Of a stretch of DNA of 54,036 nucleotides, positions 35,677 to 43,404 are shown piece by piece. The DNA comes from Nocardioides sp. (GTDB lineage: Bacteria; Actinomycetota; Actinomycetes; Propionibacteriales; Nocardioidaceae). The notes under the pieces were generated by a model. That model was not told the DNA's origin. It was given only the letters and a program-made list of their open reading frames with translations, and searched no databases. The stretch spans positions 1-54,036 of the forward strand of contig JAUYLL010000128.1 of assembly GCA_030698375.1 (NCBI GenBank). Reading direction: 5' to 3'. The position numbers and the translations under genes are program-made. Each line of letters begins with the position of its first letter. The first letter of the stretch is position 1.

Positions 35677-37218
35677 TCAGTGCTCGCGGTGCTCGATCCG
35701 CTCGGCGGCCTGCTGCCCCTCGGCCACGACGACGAGCTGACCCATCATCCCCTGGTCCTCGTGCTGGAGCAGGTGGCAGTGGAACATGTAGGGGGTCTCC
35801 GGGTCGGTGTGCTCCTCGAAGCGGACCAGCAGCCGCACGGTGGTCCCGCCCGGCAGCAGCACGGTGTCCTTGCGGCCGCGCAGGTACGGCGGTGGTGAGG
35901 CGCCGTCGACGTCCGTCACCCGGAACTGCACCCCGTGCACGTGGAAGTTGTGGGGCGCGCCGTCGCGGTTGACGACCTCCCAGACCTCGGCCTCCCCGAC
36001 GGTCACGACCTCGTCGACCCGGCCCATGTCCGTGCGACGACCGTTAATGAGCGGGGTGGTGAGCTCGAAGCGCCGTACCCGCGCCGGCTCCGGTCCGGCC
36101 TCCTCGACCGGCGTCGCACGCGGCGGGGCCACCGCGGCCTCGGGAGCGGGCGCCAGACGCGCCGCGGCACGCAGCTCCAGCACGTCGAAGGCGTCGTCGC
36201 CACCTGCCCACCGCTGCTGGAGGGCGTCCGAGCCGACCCGGTACGGCGCGCTGTCGACCATCACCTGCTCCCCCGGCTCCAGGGTCACGAGGAGCTCGAC
36301 GCGCTCGCCCGGTGAGAGCGGGACCCGGTCCACGGTCACCGGACGGTCGAGGAGCCCACCGTCGGTGCCGACGACGGTGACCGGGTCGCCGTCGGCCAGG
36401 CCGAGGTTCCACACCCGGGCGTTCGAGGCGTTGAGCACCCGAAGCCGCACCCGTTCGGTCGTCGCCTCGAGGTACGGCGCCACCATCCCGTTGACGACGA
36501 CCTCGTCGCCGAGGAACCCGCCGGAGGAGAAGAAGGCCGGACTGTCGTGGAGCCGGCCGGGGCGGAAGCTCTTGTCCTGCACGACCACCGGCACGTCGTC
36601 GACGCCGTACTCCCGCGGGAGACCCCGACGCTCGTCCTCCCCGTCGTCGACCAGCAGCATTCCGGCGAGGCCGCGGTAGACGTGGGCGGCGGTGCTGCCG
36701 TGGAGATGGGGGTGGTACCAGAGCGTCGCCGCCGGTTGGCCCACCCGCCACGCCGGTCGCCAGGTCTCGCCGGGGTGCACCGGCTGGTGGGGGCCACCGT
36801 CCATCGCCGCCGGCAGCTCCATCCCGTGCCAGTGCAGCGTCGAGGTCTCCGGGAGCCGGTTGGTGACCTGGAAGCCGATCTCCTCACCGTCGCGCACCCG
36901 CACCGTGGGTCCGAGGTGGTCGCCGTTCACGCCGTACGTCGGCACCGGTCCTGCCCCGCGACCGAAGTCGTGGCTGCCCTCGCGCATCTCCAGCGCGAAG
37001 ACCCGACGCCCCTCGACCACGCGCGACGCCGCGAGCGGCGGGATCGGCAACGGGTTGCGCGCGGTGAACCGGACCTCCTGGTCGGCCGCGGTGAAGCTCC
37101 ACACGAAGAGCGCCGCAACACCCCCGCCGACCCCCAGGGCGAGGACCAGCCCGACCGCGAGGAGCCGCCCCAGCGCACGGCGCAGCGGGGACGGCGGGGA
37201 CGTGCGGCTGCGGACCAT
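35677..37218 (-). CDS. Multicopper oxidase, CueO-like
   Basis: The 513-residue protein has an N-terminal membrane anchor or uncleaved signal (LLAVGLVLALGVGGGVAALF). All four copper motifs are present: LHWHGME, YHPHLHGS, HNFHVHG and MFHCHLLQHEDQGMM. It oxidises phenols or cuprous ions with O2, outside the membrane. Copper detoxification is one possible role, but no copper-efflux gene is adjacent. A TAGCGT box at 37225-37230 is six bases before the ATG. Confidence 0.9.
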   Translation of the reverse strand: MVRSRTSPPSPLRRALGRLLAVGLVLALGVGGGVAALFVWSFTAADQEVRFTARNPLPIPPLAASRVVEGRRVFALEMREGSHDFGRGAGPVPTYGVNGDHLGPTVRVRDGEEIGFQVTNRLPETSTLHWHGMELPAAMDGGPHQPVHPGETWRPAWRVGQPAATLWYHPHLHGSTAAHVYRGLAGMLLVDDGEDERRGLPREYGVDDVPVVVQDKSFRPGRLHDSPAFFSSGGFLGDEVVVNGMVAPYLEATTERVRLRVLNASNARVWNLGLADGDPVTVVGTDGGLLDRPVTVDRVPLSPGERVELLVTLEPGEQVMVDSAPYRVGSDALQQRWAGGDDAFDVLELRAAARLAPAPEAAVAPPRATPVEEAGPEPARVRRFELTTPLINGRRTDMGRVDEVVTVGEAEVWEVVNRDGAPHNFHVHGVQFRVTDVDGASPPPYLRGRKDTVLLPGGTTVRLLVRFEEHTDPETPYMFHCHLLQHEDQGMMGQLVVVAEGQQAAERIEHREH

Positions 37219-37224
37219 GGGGCG

Positions 37225-37230
37225 ACGCTA
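37225..37230 (-). promoter_or_regulatory. -10 box of the leaderless multicopper oxidase gene
   Basis: TAGCGT on the minus strand, six bases, then ATG at 37218. Confidence 0.5.
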
Positions 37231-37322
37231 GGGACGGTTCGGCCCGCCCGGCATCGGGGAGAGCCCCGGTCTTGACCCCGGCCGCACCCGGACGGGAGGT
37301 CGGGGTCGGTCGTGGTCGCCCC

Positions 37323-37994
37323 TCAGCACTCCGGCAGCCGCCAGGCCTTCTCCATCGCCTGCAGCAGCGCCTCGGGCGGGTGGGCGCCGGAGACCCCGAA
37401 GCGTCGGTTGAGCACGAAGGTCGGCACCGCGGTGATGCCGAGGTCACGGGCCAGCTGCTGGTCGGCCCGGACATCGACGAGGTAGGCCTCGGAGTCCAGC
37501 ACCTCCTCGGCCCGGCGCCGCGGCACGCCGTGCCGGCTGACGAGGTCGAGGAGCACCTCCCGGTCGAAGATCCCGCCCTCGCCTAGCGTGGCGGCCTCCC
37601 CGCCGAAGTGCGCCCGCATCAGCCCGTCCGTCAGGTCCTCGCGGACGCCGAGGTCACCGGCGAGGTGCAGCAGACGGTGCACGTCGCGGGTGCTGCCGTG
37701 CCGGCGCCCGGGCGCGTCGGCGGACCCCCCGTCGTACGGCAGGCCCTCGCCGTGCGCCGCCTCGGCGACCCCGACCTCCCTCCGCGCCGCCTCCTCGCGG
37801 GAGACGCCGTACTTCTGCGCGAGCACGGTGAGCACGTCGACGCCGGCCGCGGAGGCCTCTGGGTCAAGCTCGTAGGAACGGTGCACCACCCGCACGCCGG
37901 CGTGGTGCTCGAAGGCCGCGAGGGCCTTGGCGAACCGGGCCGAGCCCACGTAGCACCACGGGCAGACGACGTCGCTCCAGATCTCGACCTGCAT
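37323..37994 (-). CDS. DsbA-family (FrnE-like) oxidoreductase
   Basis: The 223-residue thioredoxin-fold protein has the CPWC motif at residues 11-14 (SDVVCPWCYVG), the helical insertion of FrnE-like proteins and the cis-Pro loop AVPTFVLNRRFGVSGA. It has no signal peptide, so it acts in the cytosol on disulfides or thiols. TAGGGT at 38001-38006 is six bases before the ATG. Confidence 0.9.
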   Translation of the reverse strand: MQVEIWSDVVCPWCYVGSARFAKALAAFEHHAGVRVVHRSYELDPEASAAGVDVLTVLAQKYGVSREEAARREVGVAEAAHGEGLPYDGGSADAPGRRHGSTRDVHRLLHLAGDLGVREDLTDGLMRAHFGGEAATLGEGGIFDREVLLDLVSRHGVPRRRAEEVLDSEAYLVDVRADQQLARDLGITAVPTFVLNRRFGVSGAHPPEALLQAMEKAWRLPEC

Positions 37995-38000
37995 GGCCCC

Positions 38001-38006
38001 ACCCTA
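38001..38006 (-). promoter_or_regulatory. -10 box of the leaderless DsbA-like gene
   Basis: TAGGGT on the minus strand, six bases, then ATG at 37994. It lies back to back with the plus-strand box at 38015. Confidence 0.55.
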
Positions 38007-38014
38007 GGGACGCC

Positions 38015-38020
38015 TACGTT
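38015..38020 (+). promoter_or_regulatory. -10 box of the leaderless DUF2177 gene
   Basis: TACGTT, then GGGGGA (six bases), then ATG at 38027. Confidence 0.55.
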
Positions 38021-38026
38021 GGGGGA

Positions 38027-38494
38027 ATGAAGCCCTTCGCCGTCCGGTACGCCGTGGCCGCCGCCCTCTTCGTCGTCGTCGACCTGATCTGGCTGCTCGG
38101 CGTGGCGAACGCGCTGTACGCCGAGCTTCTCGGCGACCTGCTCGCCGAGGACGCCCGACCGTGGGCGGCCGTGGTGTTCTACCTGCTCTTCGTCGCCGGC
38201 CTGGTCTTCTTCGTCATCCAGCCTGCCGAGCAGGACGAGCGTCCCGTGCGTCGGGCGGCGCTGACCGGCGCGTTCTTCGGGCTGGTCACCTACGCGACCT
38301 GGGACCTCACCAACCTCGCGGTCCTCGCCGACTGGCCGCTGGCCGTCGTGCCGATCGATCTCGCGTGGGGCAGCATCCTCGGCGCGACGGTGTGCGCCGG
38401 GACGACCGCGATCGTGGCCCGGATCAGCCCTCCTGGACCCCGCGGCGCAGGCGCAGCCCGAACAGGCTCGCACCCAGGAGACCGAGACCGCTGA
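38027..38494 (+). CDS. DUF2177 family membrane protein
   Basis: The 155-residue protein has four membrane segments (ALFVVVDLIWLLGV, AVVFYLLFVAGLVFFVI, GAFFGLVTYATWDLTNLAVL, VVPIDLAWGSILGATVCAG), matching DUF2177, whose function is unknown. Its last 71 bases overlap the 3' end of the convergent DUF2157-like gene, so the cytosolic tail (GPRGAGAARTGSHPGDRDR) is probably not conserved. Confidence 0.8.
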   Translation: MKPFAVRYAVAAALFVVVDLIWLLGVANALYAELLGDLLAEDARPWAAVVFYLLFVAGLVFFVIQPAEQDERPVRRAALTGAFFGLVTYATWDLTNLAVLADWPLAVVPIDLAWGSILGATVCAGTTAIVARISPPGPRGAGAARTGSHPGDRDR

Positions 38495-39455
38495 CCAGCA
38501 GGATGCCGGCCACGCCGAGCGTGCCGTCGGTCCAGTCGATGAGCGCCTCCGGCACCACGATCGTCACCAGCGCGACGCCGAGGACCAGGTAGGGCCAGGC
38601 ACGGAGCTGGACGTAGGCGGCGAAGGCGCACGCGGCCGCGGCGGCCGTCAGGACGTAGGCGATCCACGCCGGCTCGCCCCAGAAGAGCGGCCACTGCACG
38701 GCCAGCGCGACGACACCGCACCCGATGATCCGTGCCGCGAGCCGCTCGTTCCAGATCCGCCGCTCGGCGAGCGCCAGCCAGCCGACCCCGAGGAGGACGA
38801 GGTAGCCGGCCAGGACCAGCGGGGTCGGCCCGTCCAGGTCGAGGACGTCCTCCAGCAGGATCCCCGGGGCATAGATCAGGCCGACGACCACCGCCAGCTG
38901 ACCCAGCACGGACGGGGCCAGCCGGTAGCCGGCGAGACCGACCAGGGCGAGGGTCACGGCGAAGAGGACACCGGGGAGCCCGCTGTACTCGTCGCCGTCG
39001 AGCTCCTCGGCCAGGACCCCGACGGCGGCCGCGGCGGTCACGGCGGCCCCGACGAAGAGCGTGGCGGCGAGCCGGCGGCGTACGTCGTCGCGGGGCTGGC
39101 GGATCGCCAGCGCCACCGCGGCCAGCACGACGGCGACGCCGGCGAGCACCCCCACGCGTGCGGCGGTGCCGAAGGAGTCCCAGGTCTCGAGCAGGAAGAG
39201 CACCACGGCCGCGACCACGAGGGCACCGCCGACGTACCCGGCCACCTCCGCGAACCACCGGCGTCCGCCCGGCTCCTGGGCCTTGCCGTCGAGCACGTCG
39301 GAGACGACGTCGGCGGCCGCGCCGCGCCGCACCGGGTCCAGCAGACCGGCGCCCACGAGGGCGTCGACGACGGCGGTCGCCCGCGGGGAGGTGCGCCGGT
39401 GCGTCTGCGCCGGATCGGTGGAGGTGCCCGCAGGCGGCCCGGAGATCGTGTTCAT
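38424..39455 (-). CDS. DUF2157-like polytopic membrane protein
   Basis: The 343-residue protein has a soluble N-terminus (TAVVDALVGAGLLDPVRRGAA) followed by about ten hydrophobic helices, such as YVGGALVVAAVVLFLLETW and VLAGVAVVLAAVALAI. This layout matches DUF2157-type proteins. No transport or enzyme motif is visible. It ends inside the DUF2177 gene on the other strand. Confidence 0.7.
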   Translation of the reverse strand: MNTISGPPAGTSTDPAQTHRRTSPRATAVVDALVGAGLLDPVRRGAAADVVSDVLDGKAQEPGGRRWFAEVAGYVGGALVVAAVVLFLLETWDSFGTAARVGVLAGVAVVLAAVALAIRQPRDDVRRRLAATLFVGAAVTAAAAVGVLAEELDGDEYSGLPGVLFAVTLALVGLAGYRLAPSVLGQLAVVVGLIYAPGILLEDVLDLDGPTPLVLAGYLVLLGVGWLALAERRIWNERLAARIIGCGVVALAVQWPLFWGEPAWIAYVLTAAAAACAFAAYVQLRAWPYLVLGVALVTIVVPEALIDWTDGTLGVAGILLVSGLGLLGASLFGLRLRRGVQEG

Positions 39456-39570
39456 GGGCTCATGGTGGACCCACGGATCCCATCAGGTGACGCGACGCGC
39501 TGCCGATCGGCTCAGAAGAGCACCCCGGACGGACCGGGGTCGAGACCCGCCAGCGAAGGGCGGTGCCGCC

Positions 39571-39807
39571 ATGAGCGTCATCACCAGACCCGACCCGGGC
39601 AGCCCGGGGCACCCGCTGCTCACCGCCCTCGACCGCTGCGACGCGCCCACCACGGGCGCCGACGGGATCCGGCTCCCGTGCGGGGCCGCGGCGCAGCACC
39701 GCGTCCTGCTCCCCAGCGGCCTGGACCTCGTCTTCTGCGGTCACCACGAGCGCGAGTACGCCGATCGGCTGGCCGGGCTGGGCGCCGTCGCAGCCGGCTC
39801 CCGCTGA
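39571..39807 (+). CDS. DUF7455-like small protein
   Basis: The 78-residue protein has LTALDRCDAPTTGADGIRLP, then CGAAAQHRVLLPSGLDLVFCGHH. The CD...CG and FCGHH pattern suggests a small zinc-ribbon-like fold, as in DUF7455 proteins common in actinobacteria. In this copy the first cysteine pair is spread out by an insertion. The function is unknown. Confidence 0.7.
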   Translation: MSVITRPDPGSPGHPLLTALDRCDAPTTGADGIRLPCGAAAQHRVLLPSGLDLVFCGHHEREYADRLAGLGAVAAGSR

Positions 39808-39832
39808 CCCTGCGCTCGGTCTGAGCGAGGCC

Positions 39833-40555
39833 TCAGACCAGGTCGTCGTCGACGGCGTAGCGCTCCACGAGGCTGGCGAACTCCTCGCCCACCGCGGCCA
39901 GGTCCCGGCAGGGCACCCGAAACGGCACGCGGTACTGCCACCCGCCGTCGAGGTCGACCAGCTGGAGGTCCAGCCCGTCGGGATCGATCCCGATCACCTC
40001 GGCCGCGGCGAGCTCGGGGCGGCGTACGCCGCGCACCCCGGCGGCGATGGTCGCGACGTCGACGCGGTGGTGGGCGTTGAGGTGGTGGGCAAGGACCCAC
40101 CCGCGGGCAAGAACCTCGTGCGGGGAGGCGGCGGCGTAGTCGGCCAGCGTCAGCGGCTCCGCGCCCCGGCTACCCGGGTGGGTGAGCACGACGTCCTCCA
40201 CGAGCAGCTGGAGCAGCACCCCGGCCACACCCTCGCGCACGGCGGACCGCAGCGCGGCGTCCACAACCTCCCGGTCCGCGGGACGCACCGACCCCGCCGA
40301 CAACGGTGCGAGCACCCCGCTCAGCACGACCGTGCCGAGCCCGCCCGGACTGCTCATCCGCAGGCAGAGCAGGCTCGAGGCGCGAAGTGCGTCCGCGTGC
40401 TCGGCTGGCACCACGAGCACCGGCGTGCCGTCGAGGTCGACGTACGGCGCCCGCGCGGGACGGCCGTCGACGACGACCTGGACCTGGGTGCCGGCGGCCA
40501 CAGCGGTCCGGGCGCGCTCGGCGGGAGCGAGGGTGGAGGCGACGCAGAAGTCCAT
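39833..40555 (-). CDS. DUF2470 domain protein, heme/iron-linked
   Basis: The 240-residue protein begins MDFCVASTLAPAERARTAV. The C-terminal DUF2470 region has HHLNAHHRVDVATIAAGVRG, then EVIGIDPDGLDLQLVDLDGG, then YRVPFRVPCRDL. Such domains occur with heme-utilisation (HugZ-like) proteins. Five bases upstream of the ATG, at 40560-40575, lies a perfect palindrome that fits an IdeR/DtxR iron box, so the gene is probably repressed when iron is plentiful. Confidence 0.8.
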   Translation of the reverse strand: MDFCVASTLAPAERARTAVAAGTQVQVVVDGRPARAPYVDLDGTPVLVVPAEHADALRASSLLCLRMSSPGGLGTVVLSGVLAPLSAGSVRPADREVVDAALRSAVREGVAGVLLQLLVEDVVLTHPGSRGAEPLTLADYAAASPHEVLARGWVLAHHLNAHHRVDVATIAAGVRGVRRPELAAAEVIGIDPDGLDLQLVDLDGGWQYRVPFRVPCRDLAAVGEEFASLVERYAVDDDLV

Positions 40556-40559
40556 GCGA

Positions 40560-40575
40560 GTAAGGCTAGCCTTAC
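40560..40575 (-). promoter_or_regulatory. Probable IdeR/DtxR iron box overlapping the DUF2470 promoter
   Basis: GTAAGGCTAGCCTTAC is a perfect 16-base palindrome that resembles the IdeR/DtxR consensus (TTAGGTTAGSCTAACCTAA). On the minus strand TAGCCT within it lies seven bases from the ATG and can serve as the -10 box of a leaderless mRNA, so a bound repressor would cover the promoter. Confidence 0.65.
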
Positions 40576-40612
40576 CTTTACAGCTGCACCAGTCTTTCGC
40601 CCCGACATCCGT

Positions 40613-40692
40613 GTACAGGAAACTCGGCTTTGGAGGCCGTGGAACGTGTCCGAACCTGGGAAGTCACTACACGTGTAGTGACTCTCGACCCC
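40613..40692 (-). promoter_or_regulatory. 80-bp repeat copy 2 with a 22-bp perfect palindrome
   Basis: This copy aligns without gaps to 15868-15947 with about 12 mismatches. Its palindrome (40662-40683) has the same core, ACTACACGTGTAGT. It overlaps the 3' end of the BASS transporter gene, whose TAG stop (40667-40669) lies inside the palindrome, and it lies about 57 bases upstream of the DUF2470 gene. Confidence 0.65.
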
Positions 40693-41557
40693 CCTCAGTG
40701 CGGTGGACGACCCGGCTGATCAGGAAGCCCACGACGGCGGCGGTGGGGAACATGATCACCGAGTAGACGGCGGCGGGGACGGCGAGGGTGACGGAGCCGA
40801 GCACGCTGATGGCGACGGCGATGGCCAGGGTGCCGTTGTGCACGCCGATCTCCATCGACGAGGCGAGCGCCTGGCGCGGCTCGACCGACAGCGCGCGGGG
40901 GACGGCGTACCCGAGGCCGAGGCTGGCCAGGCAGAACAGGAAGGCGACGACCCCGACGTCGGCGAGGTAACCCAGGACGTTGTCGCGCTCGGCGAGGATC
41001 GTGCCGAGGATGACGGCGGTGAGGACCACCACCGAGAGGATCCGGACAGGACGGTCCATCCGGTCGGCGAAGAAGGCCTTGCGCGAGCGGACCAGCATGC
41101 CGAGCACGACCGGGATGAGCACGATCGCGAAGACCTGCAGCACCTTGCCGAACTGCAGGCCCACCTCGCCGTCGACCTGCGGGTCGAAGTAGGCGAAGGC
41201 CAGGTTGGTCACAATCGGCAGGGTGACCACCGCGATCACCGAGTTCACGGCGGTGAGGGTGATGTTCAGCGCGACGTCGCCCCGGAAGAGGTGGCTGAAG
41301 AGGTTGGCGGTCGTCCCGCCGGGCGAGGCGGCCAGCAGCATCATCCCGACCGCCAGCAGCGGGTCGAGGTCGAAGGCGAGCACCAGGCCGAAGCAGATCA
41401 CCGGCAGCAGCAGGAGCTGGCAGCCGAGCGCGATGACCACCGCGCGCGGGTGTCGGCCGATGCGCCGGAAGTCGTCGACGGTCAGCGACAGGCCGAGCCC
41501 GAGCATGACGACGGCGAGCGCGAGCGGGAGCAGGACGGAGATGAGCGCGGAGTCCAT
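40667..41557 (-). CDS. BASS-family bile acid:sodium symporter-like transporter
   Basis: The 296-residue membrane protein has nine to ten helices, with LASPGGTTANLFSHLFRGDV and SSMEIGVHNGTLAIAVA, the crossover motifs of the bile acid:sodium symporter family. Bacterial members move organic acids such as pantoate or other anions with Na+; the substrate here is unknown. The last residues (ESLHV) and the stop codon are encoded by the palindrome of repeat copy 2, so the C-terminus may have been changed by that element. Confidence 0.85.
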   Translation of the reverse strand: MDSALISVLLPLALAVVMLGLGLSLTVDDFRRIGRHPRAVVIALGCQLLLLPVICFGLVLAFDLDPLLAVGMMLLAASPGGTTANLFSHLFRGDVALNITLTAVNSVIAVVTLPIVTNLAFAYFDPQVDGEVGLQFGKVLQVFAIVLIPVVLGMLVRSRKAFFADRMDRPVRILSVVVLTAVILGTILAERDNVLGYLADVGVVAFLFCLASLGLGYAVPRALSVEPRQALASSMEIGVHNGTLAIAVAISVLGSVTLAVPAAVYSVIMFPTAAVVGFLISRVVHRTEGGRESLHV

Positions 41558-41640
41558 CGGGCACCTTCGGTCGGTCCGCCCAGACCGGGCGTGAGGTGGG
41601 TCACACCCTAAGGGACCGGTGCCCGTGCCACCCTCGAACC

Positions 41641-42078
41641 ATGACGGAGAACGCCCTGCCCGCCGAGTCGCTGCGCTCGATCACCCTGACCCGCACCGCG
41701 CGCGGCGAGTACGTCGCCGACAACGGCCGCGGCGCGCCCCTGCCGATCGGCACGGGCGACACCGACCGGTTCACGCCCGTCGAGCTGCTGCTGGTCGCCA
41801 TCGCCGGGTGCAGCGCCGTCGACGTCGACCTGATCACCAGCCGCCGGGCCGAGCCGGAGTCCTTCACGGTGTCGATGGAGGGCCACAAGGCCAAGGACGA
41901 CGACGGCAACCACATGGCCGGTCTGCGGATGACCTTCGACGTCGTCTTCCCCAAGGGGGAGGCGGGCGACGCCGCCCGGACGGCGCTGCCGCGCGCGGCG
42001 CAGAAGTCACACGACCGGCTCTGCACCGTCAGCCGGACGGTCGAGCGGGAGACCCCGATCGAGGTGCAGATCCGCTGA
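41641..42078 (+). CDS. OsmC-family protein
   Basis: The 145-residue protein has the redox cysteines Cys57 (AIAGCSAVDV) and Cys128 (SHDRLCTVSRT). The beta-rich first half and helical second half match OsmC. OsmC/Ohr proteins reduce organic hydroperoxides with small thiols. The 3' end overlaps the convergent PucR-type gene by 50 bases. Confidence 0.88.
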   Translation: MTENALPAESLRSITLTRTARGEYVADNGRGAPLPIGTGDTDRFTPVELLLVAIAGCSAVDVDLITSRRAEPESFTVSMEGHKAKDDDGNHMAGLRMTFDVVFPKGEAGDAARTALPRAAQKSHDRLCTVSRTVERETPIEVQIR

Positions 42079-43300
42079 CCGGACCGGGACCGGGCCCACC
42101 GGGACCGAGGGCCACGACCAGGTCCCGCACCACGGACGGATCGTCCAACCGGTCGCCGTACCGCTCGCGCAGCTGACCCATCCGGTAGCGGACGGTCTGC
42201 GGGTGCACGAAGAGCGCCGCCGCGACGTCCTCGCGCCGCCCCTGGTGCAGCAGCCACGCCCGCAGCGTGTCGACCAGCTTCTCGACGGTCGCCGGTCGCA
42301 TCCCCTCCAGCGGCGCGAGCGCCCGCGCCCGCAGCTCCGCCAGCGCGACCGGGTCGGCGTGCACGACCACGTCGGCGAGGTGGTCCTCGGCGTCGACGCT
42401 GCCGCCGTTGCGCATCACCCCGAGCTCGCACACCTGCAGCGCCCTCAGGTACGACGCCCGCGCCTGCTCCCAGGAACGCGCCGGCCCCACGACGGCCCCC
42501 CGACCGGCCAGGACCTGCACCAGTCCGGCCCGCGCACCACCTCCGGAGTCGGGCACGAGGAGCACGGTGAGGTCCTCGAGATCGGGGCGGTCCTCCATGC
42601 CGGGGGGCACCTCGCCGGTGCGCAGGGTGCGTCCGTCGAGCCGGGAGCGCACCTCTCCGACCACCGAGGTGGGCAGCAGGACGGCGGTGAGGCTCAGCGG
42701 CGGGACCCAGTCGGCTCGGTCGGCCAGCTCGAGCAGCCGCTCCTCGCTCGCCCCGGCCAACAGGCTCGCCGTCAGCTGCTCGAGGCGGCGCTGCTGGCGA
42801 CGCCCACTGTTGTCGGACTCGTCGGTGTGGCCGGAGACGCTGGCGCCGGAGAGCTGGTCGATGAAGTCGAAGACCAGCTCGGCGAACCGCGCCACGTCGT
42901 CGGCCGGCAGCCCCGCGGCCACCGCCAGGGCGCTCATGTCGCGCCACGCCGTCCGGGCCCCCACGCGGTAGGCCGAGGCGAGCGCGTCCATGCTCCGGCC
43001 GCTGCGCGCCTCCCCACGGCCGAGCTCGTAGGCCGCCTCGAAGACCGCACCGAGCGGGCGGCCGAACGCGAAGCCCTCGGAACTCGCCGCCATGTCGAGG
43101 AAGCCGTCGAGCGCGGTGGTCACCGCGAACTCGATGTTGCGGCCCATCCGGCCCCGGAACGGCTCGGAGTAGCTCGGCACCTCGGCCATCACCGCGTCGA
43201 TCACCTGCTCCGCGACGCCGGGCAGCTGGTCGCGCATCGCCGTCACCACCGGGTCGGGGAGCCGCAGCGCCGCCGTCCGGGAGCGGGGAGTGGAGGTCAC
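42029..43300 (-). CDS. PucR/CdaR-type transcriptional regulator
   Basis: The 423-residue protein has an N-terminal helical sensory region (PEQ-like, ALASAYRVGARTAWRDMSAL), a central GGDEF-like fold, and a C-terminal PucR helix-turn-helix (VDTLRAWLLHQGRREDVAAA, FVHPQTVRYRMGQLRERYG). It diverges from the second reductase-desaturase pair, whose likely regulator it is. The start is GTG; TAGGGT at 43307-43312 is six bases upstream. Confidence 0.85.
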   Translation of the reverse strand: MTSTPRSRTAALRLPDPVVTAMRDQLPGVAEQVIDAVMAEVPSYSEPFRGRMGRNIEFAVTTALDGFLDMAASSEGFAFGRPLGAVFEAAYELGRGEARSGRSMDALASAYRVGARTAWRDMSALAVAAGLPADDVARFAELVFDFIDQLSGASVSGHTDESDNSGRRQQRRLEQLTASLLAGASEERLLELADRADWVPPLSLTAVLLPTSVVGEVRSRLDGRTLRTGEVPPGMEDRPDLEDLTVLLVPDSGGGARAGLVQVLAGRGAVVGPARSWEQARASYLRALQVCELGVMRNGGSVDAEDHLADVVVHADPVALAELRARALAPLEGMRPATVEKLVDTLRAWLLHQGRREDVAAALFVHPQTVRYRMGQLRERYGDRLDDPSVVRDLVVALGPGGPGPGPVSGSAPRSGSPARPSG

Positions 43301-43306
43301 GATGCA

Positions 43307-43312
43307 ACCCTA
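43307..43312 (-). promoter_or_regulatory. -10 box of the leaderless PucR-type gene
   Basis: TAGGGT on the minus strand, six bases, then GTG at 43300. The palindrome at 43322-43338 covers the matching -35 position. Confidence 0.55.
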
Positions 43313-43321
43313 CGCCCATTC

Positions 43322-43338
43322 TTGTTCTCTAAGAACAA
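43322..43338. promoter_or_regulatory. AT-rich palindrome, probable PucR operator
   Basis: TTGTTCT-CTA-AGAACAA is a perfect inverted repeat in the 104-base divergent gap. It covers the -35 region of the regulator gene and stands out by its AT content, so it is the best candidate for an autoregulated site also controlling the desaturase pair. Confidence 0.55.
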
Positions 43339-43404
43339 TTCAGGGGGCACAGATTCACGCCCCGCGGTCAGGTACTCGCGCCGCGGAACGAGCACAGTAG
43401 AGAT

